In this document: piece by piece, positions 23,446-36,453 of the stretch
Position numbering within the stretch: position 1 is the stretch's first letter
Layout of the letters: every line of letters starts with the position of its first letter
Assembly: GCA_963920765.1 (NCBI GenBank)
Contig: OY987252.1
Location: 1,366,501 to 1,430,500, forward strand
DNA from: Ulota crispa
Taxonomy: Eukaryota; Streptophyta; Bryopsida; Orthotrichales; Orthotrichaceae
Reading direction: 5' to 3'
Length of the DNA: 64,000 bases
The notes under the pieces: generated by a model
Databases searched by the model: none
Told to the model about the DNA's origin: nothing
Seen by the model: the letters and a program-made list of their open reading frames with translations, nothing else
Program-made: the position numbers and the translations under genes

Positions 23446-24132
23446 TTTTAGCTGTTTCTCATTGGTAGGTGTGTGCCCAAATATTTTTGCTTGCAATTGT
23501 GAATAAAGTGATAGTACTTCTTTGAGCTCCGATGTCAAGGAAATTTTGTGAGAAAATCATAAATACTGGTGCAATCCTTAAACACTTGAAGTTGGGGCCA
23601 CAAAGACTCTTGCAAATACTCCTTGCCCTCTTCTATTTTCCTCAACTTGTCTGCAAAGAACATAGGTGATACAATTATGTTAGCAAGGGACTATATTAAA
23701 TATCAATCAACTCTCCATTTACAATAATGATATTGTTAAGGTTCCATTGCGGATATGTTCTAAACACCTTTTGCAATTGCTTCATCTGTCTAAATGGCTT
23801 GTCCTCCAACCATGCCATTATCTTCGTGTCCTCATAACTCCAAATGAAGGCCAATGTACTATTCACTCCATCAAACCTCTTCAATAAAGCACTAACTACA
23901 TCTGCTACATATGGTGGGGAGAAGTTACACCAAAATCCAACTGTGAAGTTCTCAAAACACTTACATAGGAACTCCAATAATCATGGATGACATAAAATCC
24001 CATGGATGTTTGTTTGGAATGTAGGATTACGGATCTCATACCCCGGATTGCCAAAATCATCATGATCTAGGAGCGTCCCATATACAAAAAATACAACCAA
24101 CTTTTCATGGTTGCACCCAATAATGGTGATGT
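23446..24132 (-). pseudogene. Second FCP1/NIF-like phosphatase domain, decayed
   Basis: Read on the - strand from 24132: CNHEKLVVFFVYGTLLDHDDF (the nucleophile loop, with both catalytic aspartates replaced: FVYGT instead of DxDGT). Then a TGA, and from 23977 LEFLCKCFENFTVGFWCN (the family's FxVGIWS region), AFIWSYED, then LEDKPFRQMKQLQKVFRTYP and NIIIVNGE where the DDS/T-P motif should be (also lost). After a likely intron, an exon following TTCTTTGCAG (about 23656) reads DKLRKIEEGKEYLQESLWP. Domain order matches PF03031. Lost catalytic residues and a stop make it a pseudogene or non-catalytic relative. It lies just downstream of tnp2 E1 on the same strand. Confidence 0.65.
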
Positions 24133-24559
24133 AGGAATAGGTCTCACATGGTTAGTCACTTCCTCTATTATTAGAGAGGGTAATGGTTCTAGTGGAAATA
24201 TGACTAAATAGTAAACAACTTTGACTATTGATATATTAGTTGTACTTTAGCTGCACCATACATTTGTCCAAAACCTTGATTACAATCCAACTGCAACATC
24301 TCTCATAATTGACTTCAATGACCACTTTGATTAAGTTGTATACTAATTGTTTAGGGTTATGAGTATGACCTTCATTTTGACAACTAATATACTATTGTGG
24401 AGAGATTAAAGTAGTGAACATTCCGATGTAGTTGCAAACTAGTTGTATTATAGTCATATAATATACACCTTCAATTATGCAACTACATTACAAATTTGAT
24501 ATTATTAATGAAACATCAATATGAGGCACAATCAATATTGTGAGAACTAATTAAAAACT
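24133..24559. other. Spacer between E1 tnp2 and the FCP1-like fragment
   Basis: AT-rich, with several TTAGTCA/TAGTTGTA motifs of CACTA subterminal type. The DUF4216 part expected after E1 DUF4218 was not found. Confidence 0.4.
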
Positions 24560-25169
24560 CTCTAGACTTGCAGTTGGTAATATGCATTTCATGAAATGAT
24601 CACATCACTCTAAAGAAATTTGAAGAAGAAGTTGCCTTATATCAATAAAGGTTTTACTATCATAGTGTTCTCTATGATGTACTAGTGTGCCAAGTCCCGC
24701 AATTTCGTGCACATGACATATGTTTTATCGGCACCTTCTAGCACTTCCTCTACATCTTCATATTTGTTGTTGGCATCCCACACCCTTCATTGTACCACTT
24801 CAAACCTTTGTAAGTACTCAATTACAAAGCCAATGCACTTTTCCTTCAAATATCCTTCAGCCATTGAAGCTTCTGGCCTAGCTAAATTTCATACATATCC
24901 TTTAAGAGTCTTCATGTACTATTCTATAGAAAACACCCACCTAGTAGACATTGGTCTACACATATCTAGCTCTTCTACTAAGTGATATGAGAGATGGGTC
25001 ATTACATCAAAGAACGAAGGTGGAGATTCTATTTTCAGGAGAGTTGTGCTCTTTGCAACGTTTGCTCAAATTGCTACAAACACATTGGGATCATAGATAG
25101 AAGTACAAATCCTCTTATAAACGTTGCAGATCCTCATAATAGCCATGCTTGAACCAGGCTGCAGCTTAA

Positions 25170-25802
25170 GGGTGAGAGTACACTAGAGGTATACCACTTT
25201 GGATGTCACAACCCAAAAATGAAAGTAAACATGATTTTGTACTTAAAATTGCTCAAAGTTTAAAGAGTTTTTTTAGATTTTTTTGGTTTTCCTATTAACT
25301 ATATGCACTAAAGACATAGGATCATAATTAAAATTGTTAAAAAAAATAGTTTAAATTGTTAAATTTGTACTTTTCTGGACCATGATTAAAATGTGATAAT
25401 ACTAGAAAGTACTAGAAAATTATGGAAAAGTACAAAGATCTTGGACTTGGAGAAATCATATCCTTCCACCCTTGCTTGACAAAAGACATCCATGGCTCTT
25501 CTATCCAAATTTGCATTCAAATTTCTAAAGACATGACAAATTTTTCATATGTCTCCAAAAATAATGCTAATTTTTTGCTTATTTTTTGGCAAAGGATGAT
25601 TTTGTGAAAAATTATGTTTTCCTTATTTCTATTTAAGATTCCAAATGATTGCAACTAGGTCTAGAATGGTTAAAAAACAGATTTCCAAAAAAAAGTTTTT
25701 CACAAAAGTTATTCAGTATATTAATGCTTTTGATGTGTTTTTGTAAACTAAATATAGTAAAAATTGTGCCAAAAATGGTACACCTCTAGTGTACTTTCAC
25801 CC
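25170..25802 (-). mobile_element. GGGT element family A, copy A2 (633 bp)
   Basis: Ends GGGTGAGAGTACACTAGAGG (left) and GGGTGAAAGTACACTAGAGG (right, reverse strand). The 4-bp duplication TTAA lies at 25166-25169 and 25803-25806. Inserted in DUF4218 of E1. Inverted relative to A1. The TTAA duplication taken alone would suggest piggyBac, but A1 has TAGC, so TTAA is not a requirement. Confidence 0.88.
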
Positions 25803-26603
25803 TTAATGCCAATGGCGTTAATTGCTGCATTAGCACATGATTATCATGAGACTGTAGTCCTCTAGAATTGCTGTTTTTAATGTTTTTGGCAAAATTGTGG
25901 AACATCCAGTTGGGATTTTGAGGCACTCTAATATGCTAGCAAATGACTTAAACTCTTCAATTGAAAGAATATAGGGTGCCACAAGATTCATCATCTTCCC
26001 TCCGCGTCTAGGGTTCTTAATCAACCATAGATTAGGCCTAGAATTCTTTCTCTGCAAATCCCTTTAAACCTTCATTGAATCCTTCTAACCACATATCGTC
26101 TTTAACAAGAATTTTGCAATATTCATCTTGTAGTGCATTGGATCTAAGGTACACCAAATCAACAAATCCTGCACCTCCATCACAAAGCACTACCATCATT
26201 ATCAGGTTCATATTGTTTGCCAAATGCAATCATTTCACCAGTTTATGGAAACAACTACAAAAGAATTATACCATGACAAATCAAAGTTGTATTATAGTAG
26301 AATGATGTTTTATACAAATAAGAAATGACTACATGGCCAAAACTAGAACGTGAGTAATCAATTTTTACATAGTCGTGTTACATTAGGATGCTATCTTATA
26401 CGACTAAGAAGTGACTATGTGGGCACTTCAGAGTCATGCTTCACTAATATTTTATATGGCTATTACTAAAACATGACCAAGCGGTTAATACATAGCTGTG
26501 GTATATTAGATTTGTTTCTTATTTGACTAAAAATTGAATACATGGAAATTGTAAAGTTATATTTTGGTCATTGTTTAAAATAGTTCAGATGACTACAACT
26601 ATA

Positions 26604-27364
26604 GGGTCAATGCAAGGTTAAGGGGCTCAATTTTGGCAAAAGTCCTTACTCTCAAAGTCCTTTAAGTGTGTTTAAGGATTTTGATTCAAGTGTTTATTTG
26701 TAATTGCATCAATTGTCTGGGCGGCTAAAAGACCTCTTCATGTCTATAATGGACCCATAAACTCAGCCAATGGCCCAATGTTATTAGATTTGTTCTTTTT
26801 GAAATTATAGACTGCAGGCTGTGTTCTAGGGCTTAGACTTAAATCAATTAAAGTTATTCAAAAAGTCCTTACTGCAAGAAGCACCTCTAGAACTTAGAAA
26901 GTATTCAAGTTGAAAAAAAAAATAGGTAAGAGTAAAAGATAGAGGAGAAAAAGACTTTGTAAGATCCAAGGTTTAAAAAGGCATTAAAAAATCCTTTGCA
27001 AACATTCAATACACATTTAAAAAACAAGATTATAATTTCTTAAAATTTTACCCAAATATCCACTAGAAACATAGTCCTTTGTATTCTCTTAGGTAACTAA
27101 ATCATCTTTAAAAAATCCTTGAAAATCTTGCAAACAACCAAAATGTCACACTCATATTTTTTCAAAAGTCTTCCACACCTCCATAAAATGCCAAAAAAAA
27201 AACTAAGCAACATTATTGTAGCTACAACAAAGTTTTAGTTTCTGCAACGGATTTTTTTTTTTTTTTAAATTTCCAATGTACCATTTAGGCAATTGAAAAT
27301 TGAGTGTATGTGCAGTTTTTTATAGTTTGTCACGTTTTTGAGCAACTCAACCATATATTCACCC
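26604..27364. mobile_element. GGGT element family C (761 bp)
   Basis: Left end GGGTCAATGCAAGGTTAAGG, right end (reverse strand) GGGTGAATATATGGTTGAGT; both go on to GCTCAA. The 4-bp duplication TATA lies at 26600-26603 and 27365-27368. It lies inside an intron of tnp2 E1. Non-coding, with long A and T runs. A truncated relative of its right end is at 10643-10750. Confidence 0.75.
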
Positions 27365-28129
27365 TATAACATGACAATTTAATTACTACCTAGTTGGGTT
27401 ATACTAGAATGGTGTCTTGTACAACTAAAAACTCACTATCTAGACTTTAAATAGCCATACTTTAGTCATATTTTAGTCATTGTTCAAAATTGATATCAAA
27501 TAGAAATCTAAAATATGACTGAGAAGGTACTGAAGTCACAAAGACCACCAAGTTTCCCTTTTATGCTCAATTTCTTGTTGGGAAACTACTCCACACCTAT
27601 ATTTTTGTAGAGAAAGGACATGGCACTTTGAAGGGTCAGCTAAGCCACTTGACTGATTTGCATTAAACTCTCAGGACTATGTGTGTCATGCAACCAGCTA
27701 ATCAATTAGTAAGTATAACATACCTTCCAATAATGGAGTCTATAAATCATTGAAGTTTGCTTCACTCAATGAATCTTGGATGGATCTCCTACTCTACTTC
27801 TAGATAGTTTCCATGCCTTATACTCTTTGACAAATTGTAATTGCTCTTCACTTGTTACCCTAATTGGTGCATTGCGCTCTTTGGAGAGGCCTTTGAAGTG
27901 TTTTTTCATTTCTTCTAACCTAAATTAATGTTCCAATGGTAACCACCTTTTTGGTCCTCCATAAATCATCTTGCTCAACCTAGTAGAGTATTCCGCTCCA
28001 ACATCCGAGCTACATATTGCACATCTGGCACACCCTTGATGTGCAAAACCACCCACTATTCCATACTTAGGGTAATTGTGTATAGTCCACAGTAAAATAG
28101 CTCAAAGGTTGAATTCCTTCACTACAAGG

Positions 28130-30435
28130 AATGTATGTCTACAATGACAGTATATTGACACATGCATGTCCAATTTGACATAAGCTAGAAATGGCCTTGT
28201 TGAATATGAGCACAATTTATCGTTTTGTCAATTTACTGTCACTACTCTTCAATTCTGGGATTAAATTTTCACTAATTGCTACAACTCATTGTCAGCGTCA
28301 ACCAAATCAAAAAATTCCATGTACATTCATTAATGCCCTTCCATGAGCTTTTAGCAGTCTTGCTTTAATTTGTGGAACACTAATTATTACGAGGAGTAGC
28401 TATTTCCACTACCTATTGTAACACATTAAATGCCCAATAAATTTTTCCATTCTCACAACAAGCCATAGACCATGTTATTTGTAACTAGGTTGAAAGATTC
28501 AACGGTCCAGCTTCTTCAATTGCTCCCTCTGCTATCAAACCTGCATTCCTATATTGGTTGCATAGCTCCAAATAGGGCATCAATATGAAACATGTAATCA
28601 TCCAGCCAAATTGTTGCAATTCAAACAAACACTCAAATGTACCATTCACACTTAGCATTGAATGGAATTAATAGCATTTACATGTACACATTGATACATA
28701 ATGGTATACTTTCTCAAACAAGTACACTAAACATAGTCAATACTTATGCAACTACACATAGGACATCCTAAATAACGGAGATGACCAATTCCGACTTCAT
28801 TGCAATCAGTCCTGTCATCATTTTTTGAAATTTGGTACATTGCTGATGCTAATTCACGCACTGATGACCTTTTTAGCCTTATTTGCTTCTCTTGGTTCCT
28901 TCAGCTCCTTGGCAATTTTTTATTAAATTGCCTTCATATAAGTAGCTGGTGAGACGACTCCTGCAATTTGTTAATACATAGACATAATCACACATGAGAA
29001 GGCTATTGAAGGTGAGTCAAACAATATGCAACCTCAGAAAAGTAGAAATCTAGGACTACATAAGAAAATAGCAATTTGCAGTACCTTGCTGCAAAACATG
29101 CTGTCTCTATACATACCACAAACTCCGTAACTAAAATTGAATTACAGTAAAGCATCAAGTACAAACCTTATCAAATACAGCACTCAAAATAATTGCACTT
29201 TCCACCACGTTCACTAATAACTACTTTTGCAAGCTTTTAGGAATTAATATTTAAATGGTCTAGCGCACTTTGCCCGCATTAGCACATGGGGTATGACATC
29301 CTTCTACTAGTATTCCCCGCATACAGAACTTCCTTCACAAACCAACAAATGGGCATTTTAGTAAAACACACTACACTTTCAAGGCTTACATCTTGTGGGT
29401 AAATACAAGGACAACACCAGCACAATCTTTGGTTGAATACAACATCTTCCAAAAGTGATAAGAGCCCACGCTTTATACCACAGATAAACATGTGCTACTA
29501 TGTTCCATTTCACTGATAACCTACCTTCACTAATATGATAAACTGCTCCATGTTTAGAAAATTCTCCATGGTTTAGAGAAAGGTAGCCACTCCCCTAAAC
29601 AATTTGCTCCAACCTCAATTCATATTGCCAGCACAACTCTTGTGTAAGCAAAAGACATACCACCACCTACCGAATGGAACATATGGTCTCATATCATGAC
29701 AGTGACAGTTCCTTTGACAAAATTGGAGAAGTGTCAATTACCTCCCCTATTGCGGTTAACCATCAATTGCTGAATGCATGAGGCCAATTAAGACCAGCAA
29801 TTCCAGTTCAAAAAAACAATGAATTCAAATGTCATATTCAACACATTAATCATTGATATTCACATTTTGAGGGCTATGTTAGAAAATAATTATAATCCTA
29901 CATTGCGCTGGTGTTTCAATTTCGTATGTTAGGATGACATTTCAATGCATCAGTACAAATATGTATCACATTTTCATTCTGACATAAGCTTACTAAAGCA
30001 AGAGTTCAATTGAGTACATGTACATGATACCATTTTGTGTTTATTCTTCCTTCGCGACTTCTAAACAACTTGTTATTGGAAGCATCACTGATTCACGCTG
30101 TTGATTAATACGTTATTCCCGTCAGAGTTTGATTACAACGTCTATGCACTCCTTGCAATCAATTTACTTTTGCAACTTCCACTATTGTACTCCTTGTCCG
30201 AGGAACTTGATGAAAACTGAAGTCAATGGCGACTCCTTCTATTGCAGCCAATCTCTTCATTTGTATCCTGCCTTGCACGACTACGTGAAGCGGATCCAAG
30301 ACACTCTTTGTGCAAACCCTCCTCCTAATGTTGATTGTAGTCCTCTTCAGAACGATCATGCGCTCTATTTCTTGAAGTTTGCTGTTGTCTAGATGGATTT
30401 CCGCAAATATCACTCGCAGAGCAGCCCCTTCCACG
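28130..30435. other. E2 left subterminal region, non-coding
   Basis: No coding sequence recognised. ATGACAG/TTGACA-type motifs occur near the end. The tnp2 reading continues weakly past its TAG at 30436-30438 as arginine- and serine-rich codons. Confidence 0.45.
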
Positions 30436-32199
30436 CTACCATCCAAAGACAACTCTAGGAGGATTTCTTCCTCGACCACTTCCAAGATTACTTGGTCGTC
30501 CCCTCATCCCCCTGCCTTGCATTGCCCTCATTCCTCTAGGAAGGAGCACCTCTTGTAGTACCGTGTTGTGAACCGTGTTGACCGCTGCATGTGGCTCCTC
30601 TAGATTTGTGGTTGCTGCTTGTAGTCCTTTGTACCAATTGTCATCCTCCATGTTGAACAAATGCTGTTCATCTTCCGTTTCTACATCTAGTAGTACACTC
30701 CTGCCCCTCACTTCTTTTTTCATTATTACTCTCCAACCTAGTGCTTCCCTAGCATTGCAATAAAAAGCTTGTTTGCAATGCTTTGGAAAGGCAAAACTAT
30801 TGTTGTTATTCACACCCATTCTCCTATTATAATTAGCTAATGTAAACCTCCATTTATCTTTTTTTATTGTTGCATTTGGACCTCTGTAATTTGCTTGCAC
30901 AAAATTGCAAACCAATACATTTAAGCTATGACGCTTGTAGTTTTGTCTCAATATTTCCTCAACATGTCCTACGTACTCTACAAGCGCTTCTACCTCATTA
31001 TTGTCACCAACTCTATTTCTGCATATTTGTTGAAAGCTTACTGCAATACCATTGTCACATGTTTTTTTTGAAATTTTTGCACGTAGCATACAAAAGTGAT
31101 GACCATACGCATACATGGATTTGTAAGCTGCCACCTTATCAAGAGGCCCAATGGCAATGTCCACAACTTCCGATGGAAATACACAATTGCTCTTTTGCTG
31201 CCGGTGAACTTCATCTTGCACCTAAGATGAAAATTTAGGCAGTCTTTGTAGGAATCTAGGGTATGCAAAAACACCTCTTCATCCACCTCTTCTATGCACA
31301 CATTGATGGGATGCTTGTTGAGTCTCTTGAACCAAAATTGCCTCCTTGTATGCTCTGTTCATGTTAGCAAAGACTGTTATGTTCGCTTGTGGACAATTGA
31401 GAATTGAGTAAAAGAGATAAACAATCCAATCTTCAAAATCAAATGTCAGTAATCATCATACAATTGCTCATGTCTTTGTGACTATCATACCTTCCACCTC
31501 ACAATTTTGATTATCACAGATGATCCAAATTGCAATAAGTTTCAGAACTCCCAACATCATAATTTTGAAATTCAATTTAGAATTAAGCAACCAAAACTCC
31601 ACAATGTGGGACTTCACATATATGGGAACAAGAACCAATGCCACATACAATATAGGATGTCACATCACTCTTTATTGACCTTGAGAATACTACTTATTCA
31701 TTCCGTGCCCTACCATATTTTGAAAAACGCTGAATTTGAATATTTGCCGGATCACAAATAAAAACATTTAATACAGCATTTATGTATTGCATAAGCCCAT
31801 ACACATTGTTTGCTAAGCCAATAGTTGTTACTACCATGCACTCCAACAATTTCATAGTCCACTCACTTCTATACCACATTGCCAAAGACAAAGACATGTA
31901 AATCAGAGTGCAGAAGCCTTTGACAAATCGTAGATTACAAATACTAATTTCAAACACAATTTTAGGCTAACTTGACAGTTCACAAACTTTGTCCTCTCCC
32001 TTATGGATGATAACCTCCACAAAGTGGATGGATACTCTCTACTCTCATGTCAGTAGATGACACCATTCATGACCGCCTTACGTAATTCCTCTAAAACGTT
32101 GTAATTTAGCATGTTCTCTACTAGGACAGATTTCTGACATGACAATAAGGAAACTGACATTCAATAATGATATATCTATTTAAGAACAAGATTGTATTC

Positions 32200-32375
32200 C
32201 CAAATCAACCCCACAAAAGTTTCTGTCGCATATCATGAATGACATTACAGTTCAAAAGGAAAGCACACCATTCCAATTGTAAATCCAAAACGACCCCACA
32301 CAGAAAAGTTTTTGTCACATATTATTAATGACATTTTAGTTCAAAAGAAAAGCATACCATTCCAATTAGAGGCTA
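32200..32375 (-). repeat. 85-bp tandem duplication in E2 tnp2 carrying a donor-like site
   Basis: Units start ACCCCACA at 32208 and 32293 (85 bp apart) and share CATAT, ATGACATT, AGTTCAAAAG, AAAGCA and CCATTCCAATT. On the - strand each copy holds TTGGAATGGT(A/G)TGC, a possible exon-intron boundary. Confidence 0.75.
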
Positions 32376-33593
32376 TTTCTTTAATTGTTGATTTCAAAAT
32401 CACTTTATTAGGACTGTCAACGTTGGTCACAGTGACATAATATCCACTCATTCTAAACATATATATAATACACAAAACCTCCCATCTAGTTGATATGACA
32501 TCATGACAATCTATTATATAGATCCACATCATGATGTCCCATCATGAAGTGGCATTTTTGTTTACTATATTCCTAGCATTACCTACATGACTGTCATTGA
32601 GTACAACTTAACTAAAAGCAAATAATACATTCACAAACATTCAAAATTTCAAACCTACATTAATTGATTGTACTTCCATAACACCATATCACATGCATAA
32701 AGTAAAACATACCTTCTTGAATCCGCCATGTACTCTAGGTTTTGAAGAACAAAGTCATGTATCAACCTCTTAAAATTGGGCAACAATGGCCGATCACGTT
32801 TTTGGCCCTCTAGTTTTTCATAGTATATGATTGGTTCTTCCTCATCATCCCATGATCATTTTGTTGTAGGCGTATAATTTGCCAAATACTTGTTCACAAA
32901 TCCAATGGACTCATCCCTGAGGTATCCATAGGCCATGCTGCCCTCCGGTCATGCTTCATTTTTCACATAATTCTTCAAACCTTTCCTATAATGCTCAAAC
33001 GGGTACATCCACCTTGTGTGGACTGGACCGCGTATAAATAACTCCTTTACCAAATGTAGAGGCAAATGCGTCATTATAACAAACACAAAAGGGGGAAGAT
33101 CTTTCTCCAAACCACAAATAGCTTCTGCCACATCCTCTAGCATTTGTACCTTTTTTTGATAATCCACCATTTTTGCACATAACTTCTGAAAAATTTGGCT
33201 AACCCTCATGATAGACCCTATGATTGGCTTTGAAGTGCCAATGTTCCTCATGCATAATGGCAACACTTGTTGCATTAAAATATGAAAGTTGTGGCTCTTT
33301 AATCCATGTAGCTTTCCATCTTCCATCTTCTGCTTTAGTAAGCCAACATAATTAGTTGGGAACTTGAACTCTCTTAGAGTTGCCAAGAATTCAATTTTCT
33401 CTTCTTTTGTCAAAATGTAGGGGGCATTTGGCATAAAATAAGTTACCCCATTTGGTTGAGCTTGTAGGTGCAAATGTGGTCTAATTCCTCAAACACGCAT
33501 ATCCACCTGTGATTTGATCCTATCTATTTCTCCAAAAAGTGTACAAATTAAATTTTTGCACAAGTTCTTTTCACAATGCATTGGGTCAAGAAG

Positions 33594-36453
33594 CTATCGT
33601 ACTGGTAGGATTTGCAACAACATTTTCAGAAATAATAAAACCAATTTAGAAACAAACTAGTTCCAATTGCATTTGCTATGCTTGTGAGATTTGAATGGTG
33701 AAAATCTAAACTTCCAAAATCTACCAAACTTCCAACAATAACGTTGCAATGACAATCATTACCACTTAAATAATCCAAAACTGAATACATGAAGCACATG
33801 GCATGGTACACATGCCATGACACAAACAATATAGTAATGACCTTTTTCATTGTAGTCTATAAAACCAAGCCTACATCCTCTCCATCCTATTGGTATTGCT
33901 TAATGCAAGAACCGCAAAACGCAAACTTGAACATGACCTTCTCTAAAATAAAGAACATCAGTTCAAAGTGAATGCTACATTACCACTCACAAATTCTATT
34001 CTTAACTATTTAAAATTAAAAGCAGAAAGACAAAAACATTAAAAAAAAGGTTTTATCATTGATTGTTGTATAAATAAATACCATCCAAAGGAGTATAGAC
34101 ACAGTTCCTCAAAAAAACCTAAATAACTGTGTAAGTTAAATACCAATTTGCATCCGTCATATCATGACAAAGAATTCACTTCAATTATTAAGAGTACCCA
34201 AGTTAAGACTTAATTCAGAGGCTCCAAATTAAATGGAGAGGAGGTTACTACATGAATAAAACAAACAATCTATTATAGCATAGATATCATTCAGCATGTC
34301 TTGTTCTTAAATTCAATTGAAATAACAGAAGGAAAATTAGTTATCGGGAGATGCACTAACACCAATCCAAAATTGACCCCTAACCAAAATGCCTTACTAA
34401 ACAAATTTATTCAGAATATAATCAATGATAAATTACCAAACCTATGTTTAAAAGCAATCACCATTTCAAAGTAATAATTCAAGAGAGACATACTCATAAT
34501 TTTTTTAATGAAAATAATAGTATGTGCAGGTATTGTCCAAAAAAATAAAATATTGACAAGGCCTTTAAGGCACACATTACATGGTGCTACTTTACAACTG
34601 CCTTGTCATGATCATTCTCTCTTAATCTTCAAATGAAGAAACAAAAGTACAAAAGCTCTCACAAATTCTGTCCACCTGGGATGACTTTATCCTTTAACTA
34701 CTACAACCATTCCCCTTGGATGTCATACTACGTGTATTAAATATGTAATGTACTATACTTTAGCATACATCGTTTATCATCAATCACTACAGAATTTTAA
34801 ATTTATTTCAACACTTACACTCCAAGAATGACATATGGACACCTAAAACAAAAGGGAGAATCCCCTTTATTTAAACCATCACAATATCAAAATTAAATGA
34901 AAATGGAGGGGCCACTTGTAACTCTTCAATACTTGACACCAAAAAAAACCATACGAAAACAAAATTTCATGCTTTCCATTCTAACAATCAACTAGGCATT
35001 TCAAACATTGTATACATCGGAATTGATAGAGTATGAATTAGTAATTCTCTTCTTCAAGTGCCTGGGTAATTGACACCCATTACTTCTAGTTTTTCCTTGC
35101 AAATACTTGTATGAAAGATAACATTAGATTTGAATGCAAAACACCAATAATAGGCAGAAATAAGTACAATAGAGGGTTAGTGAATGAAATCTTTAGACAC
35201 AACGCATATGACTCACCCTAGTCACCTTGTCTTTGTAATGGATAAGAGTTTATTGAAAGAAATAAATTCATGAATGTCATTCTACTAATCAGTATTTGGA
35301 CCTTATAATTTGCAATGTTTTTCCATGACCATAATAAAATTTAAGTGTTACTTTGGACATTTGTCAGTTTCTCTCATTCATTAATTACACTTTATAATTG
35401 CTTTTTAATATTTAAACCAAACCCCTCCCTGTAGCTATTAGGCCCACAACCAAGCACTTCCAAAATTACATCTTGAGTGACCAAAACAAAGATTACAAAA
35501 CATTTGCTTTGGTTTTTAACATTTTGGAACTATCAGTGTTTATTGATATGGCTAAGTGGAATGCCATATACACCTTCAGCTTATTCTTTAATTAATTGTT
35601 GTAGCTAGTACCTCTTCCTGGCATTTGTACTCACTCTAATTAAGAAACACCATGAACGGCAAGCCCATGCAAACTAAATCTAGTACCATTAAAAGTTCAA
35701 TACTACTGAACATTTCACTTGCATAACATTAACTTCTGTTATGGATTGTGCAATTCATTGACGTTGTTGTAATGTTGGGAAAGGAATGACTACATTCCTT
35801 TGAATTTGTACTCAATATTCAATTACAAGATCAATGAATTTAGAGCCAGAAGAGAATATTAATACTATTCAAACGCATAAGGGTTAACATTCCATGTAAT
35901 GCTATTCCCACAATATTGACAATAGACATCTACATTGATACCTCAAATTATTATTCCATTTTCTTTGTGCCATCCCTAAACAAGTCAGTCTAAGTGTGTT
36001 GTTTGAGTTCTATAACATAGTTTATTATTAAAAACTAAGGAGTTTAGGGCATGAAGTATTACCCCTAATACGGTAGGACAAAGAATTTGCTGATTCTCTT
36101 CACTACGCTGCACTTCACCAGATTGTGAACTCCATTCTGGCATCCTCTGCATCCAATATATGACTCTCTCATAAGTCCAAGCTACACAATTGTGGATCTT
36201 GATCAACGTTGTCTTGTCATACATATTTTGGAGTTTGGTTGTTGTGTAATCTGTCTGACATCTAAAGTTGCGTATGACAATTGTCAAGTATGAGTGACAA
36301 TCTTGTCTAATAAGGCCCTATTTAACAGCTGAGATAATTTGAAAATATACTTTAAGTATGATCCAAAATGTTGAATCTAAAAAGTGTATATTGAATTGAG
36401 ATACTTCAATGAAATAAAACGTGAATATGTCAATATTAGAAACAAAAAGAGCT
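33594..36453 (-). other. Intron of E2 tnp2, about 2.86 kb
   Basis: Between the Transposase_21 exon and the DUF4218 exon. The 3' splice site is ACGATAG just before CTTCTTGACCC (33591-33593). The 5' site is not pinned. No domain seen inside. Confidence 0.6.

Larger units (their letters stand above)
24560..28119 (-). pseudogene. CACTA tnp2 transposase copy E1, 3' part
   Basis: Continues the gene that begins at 50.95 kb on the other side of E2. Exon 27724-28119 (- strand) reads KEFNL, TGA, AILLWTIHNYPKYG, CARCAICSSDVGAEYS, KRWLPLEH and ends YRLHYWK before a GTATGT donor. After an intron to about 26.18 kb (holding the 761-bp family C element), DUF4218 follows: CKILVKDDMWLEGFNEG, then with a frameshift LVAPYILSIEEFKSF and SHDNHVLMQQLTPLAL. 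The 633-bp family A element interrupts. Then ICNVYKRIC, PSFFDVMTHLSYHLVEEL, MKTLKGYV, ARPEASMAEGYLKEKCIGF and, to about 24.6 kb, VLEGADKTYVMCTKLRDLAH. Several TGA/TAG codons stand at R, Q or W positions. Confidence 0.88.

Noticed and set aside
25166..25806. piggyBac origin for element A2 because of TTAA flanks
   Set aside because: The sister copy A1 is flanked by TAGC, and the ends start GGG rather than the usual piggyBac CC-type ends.
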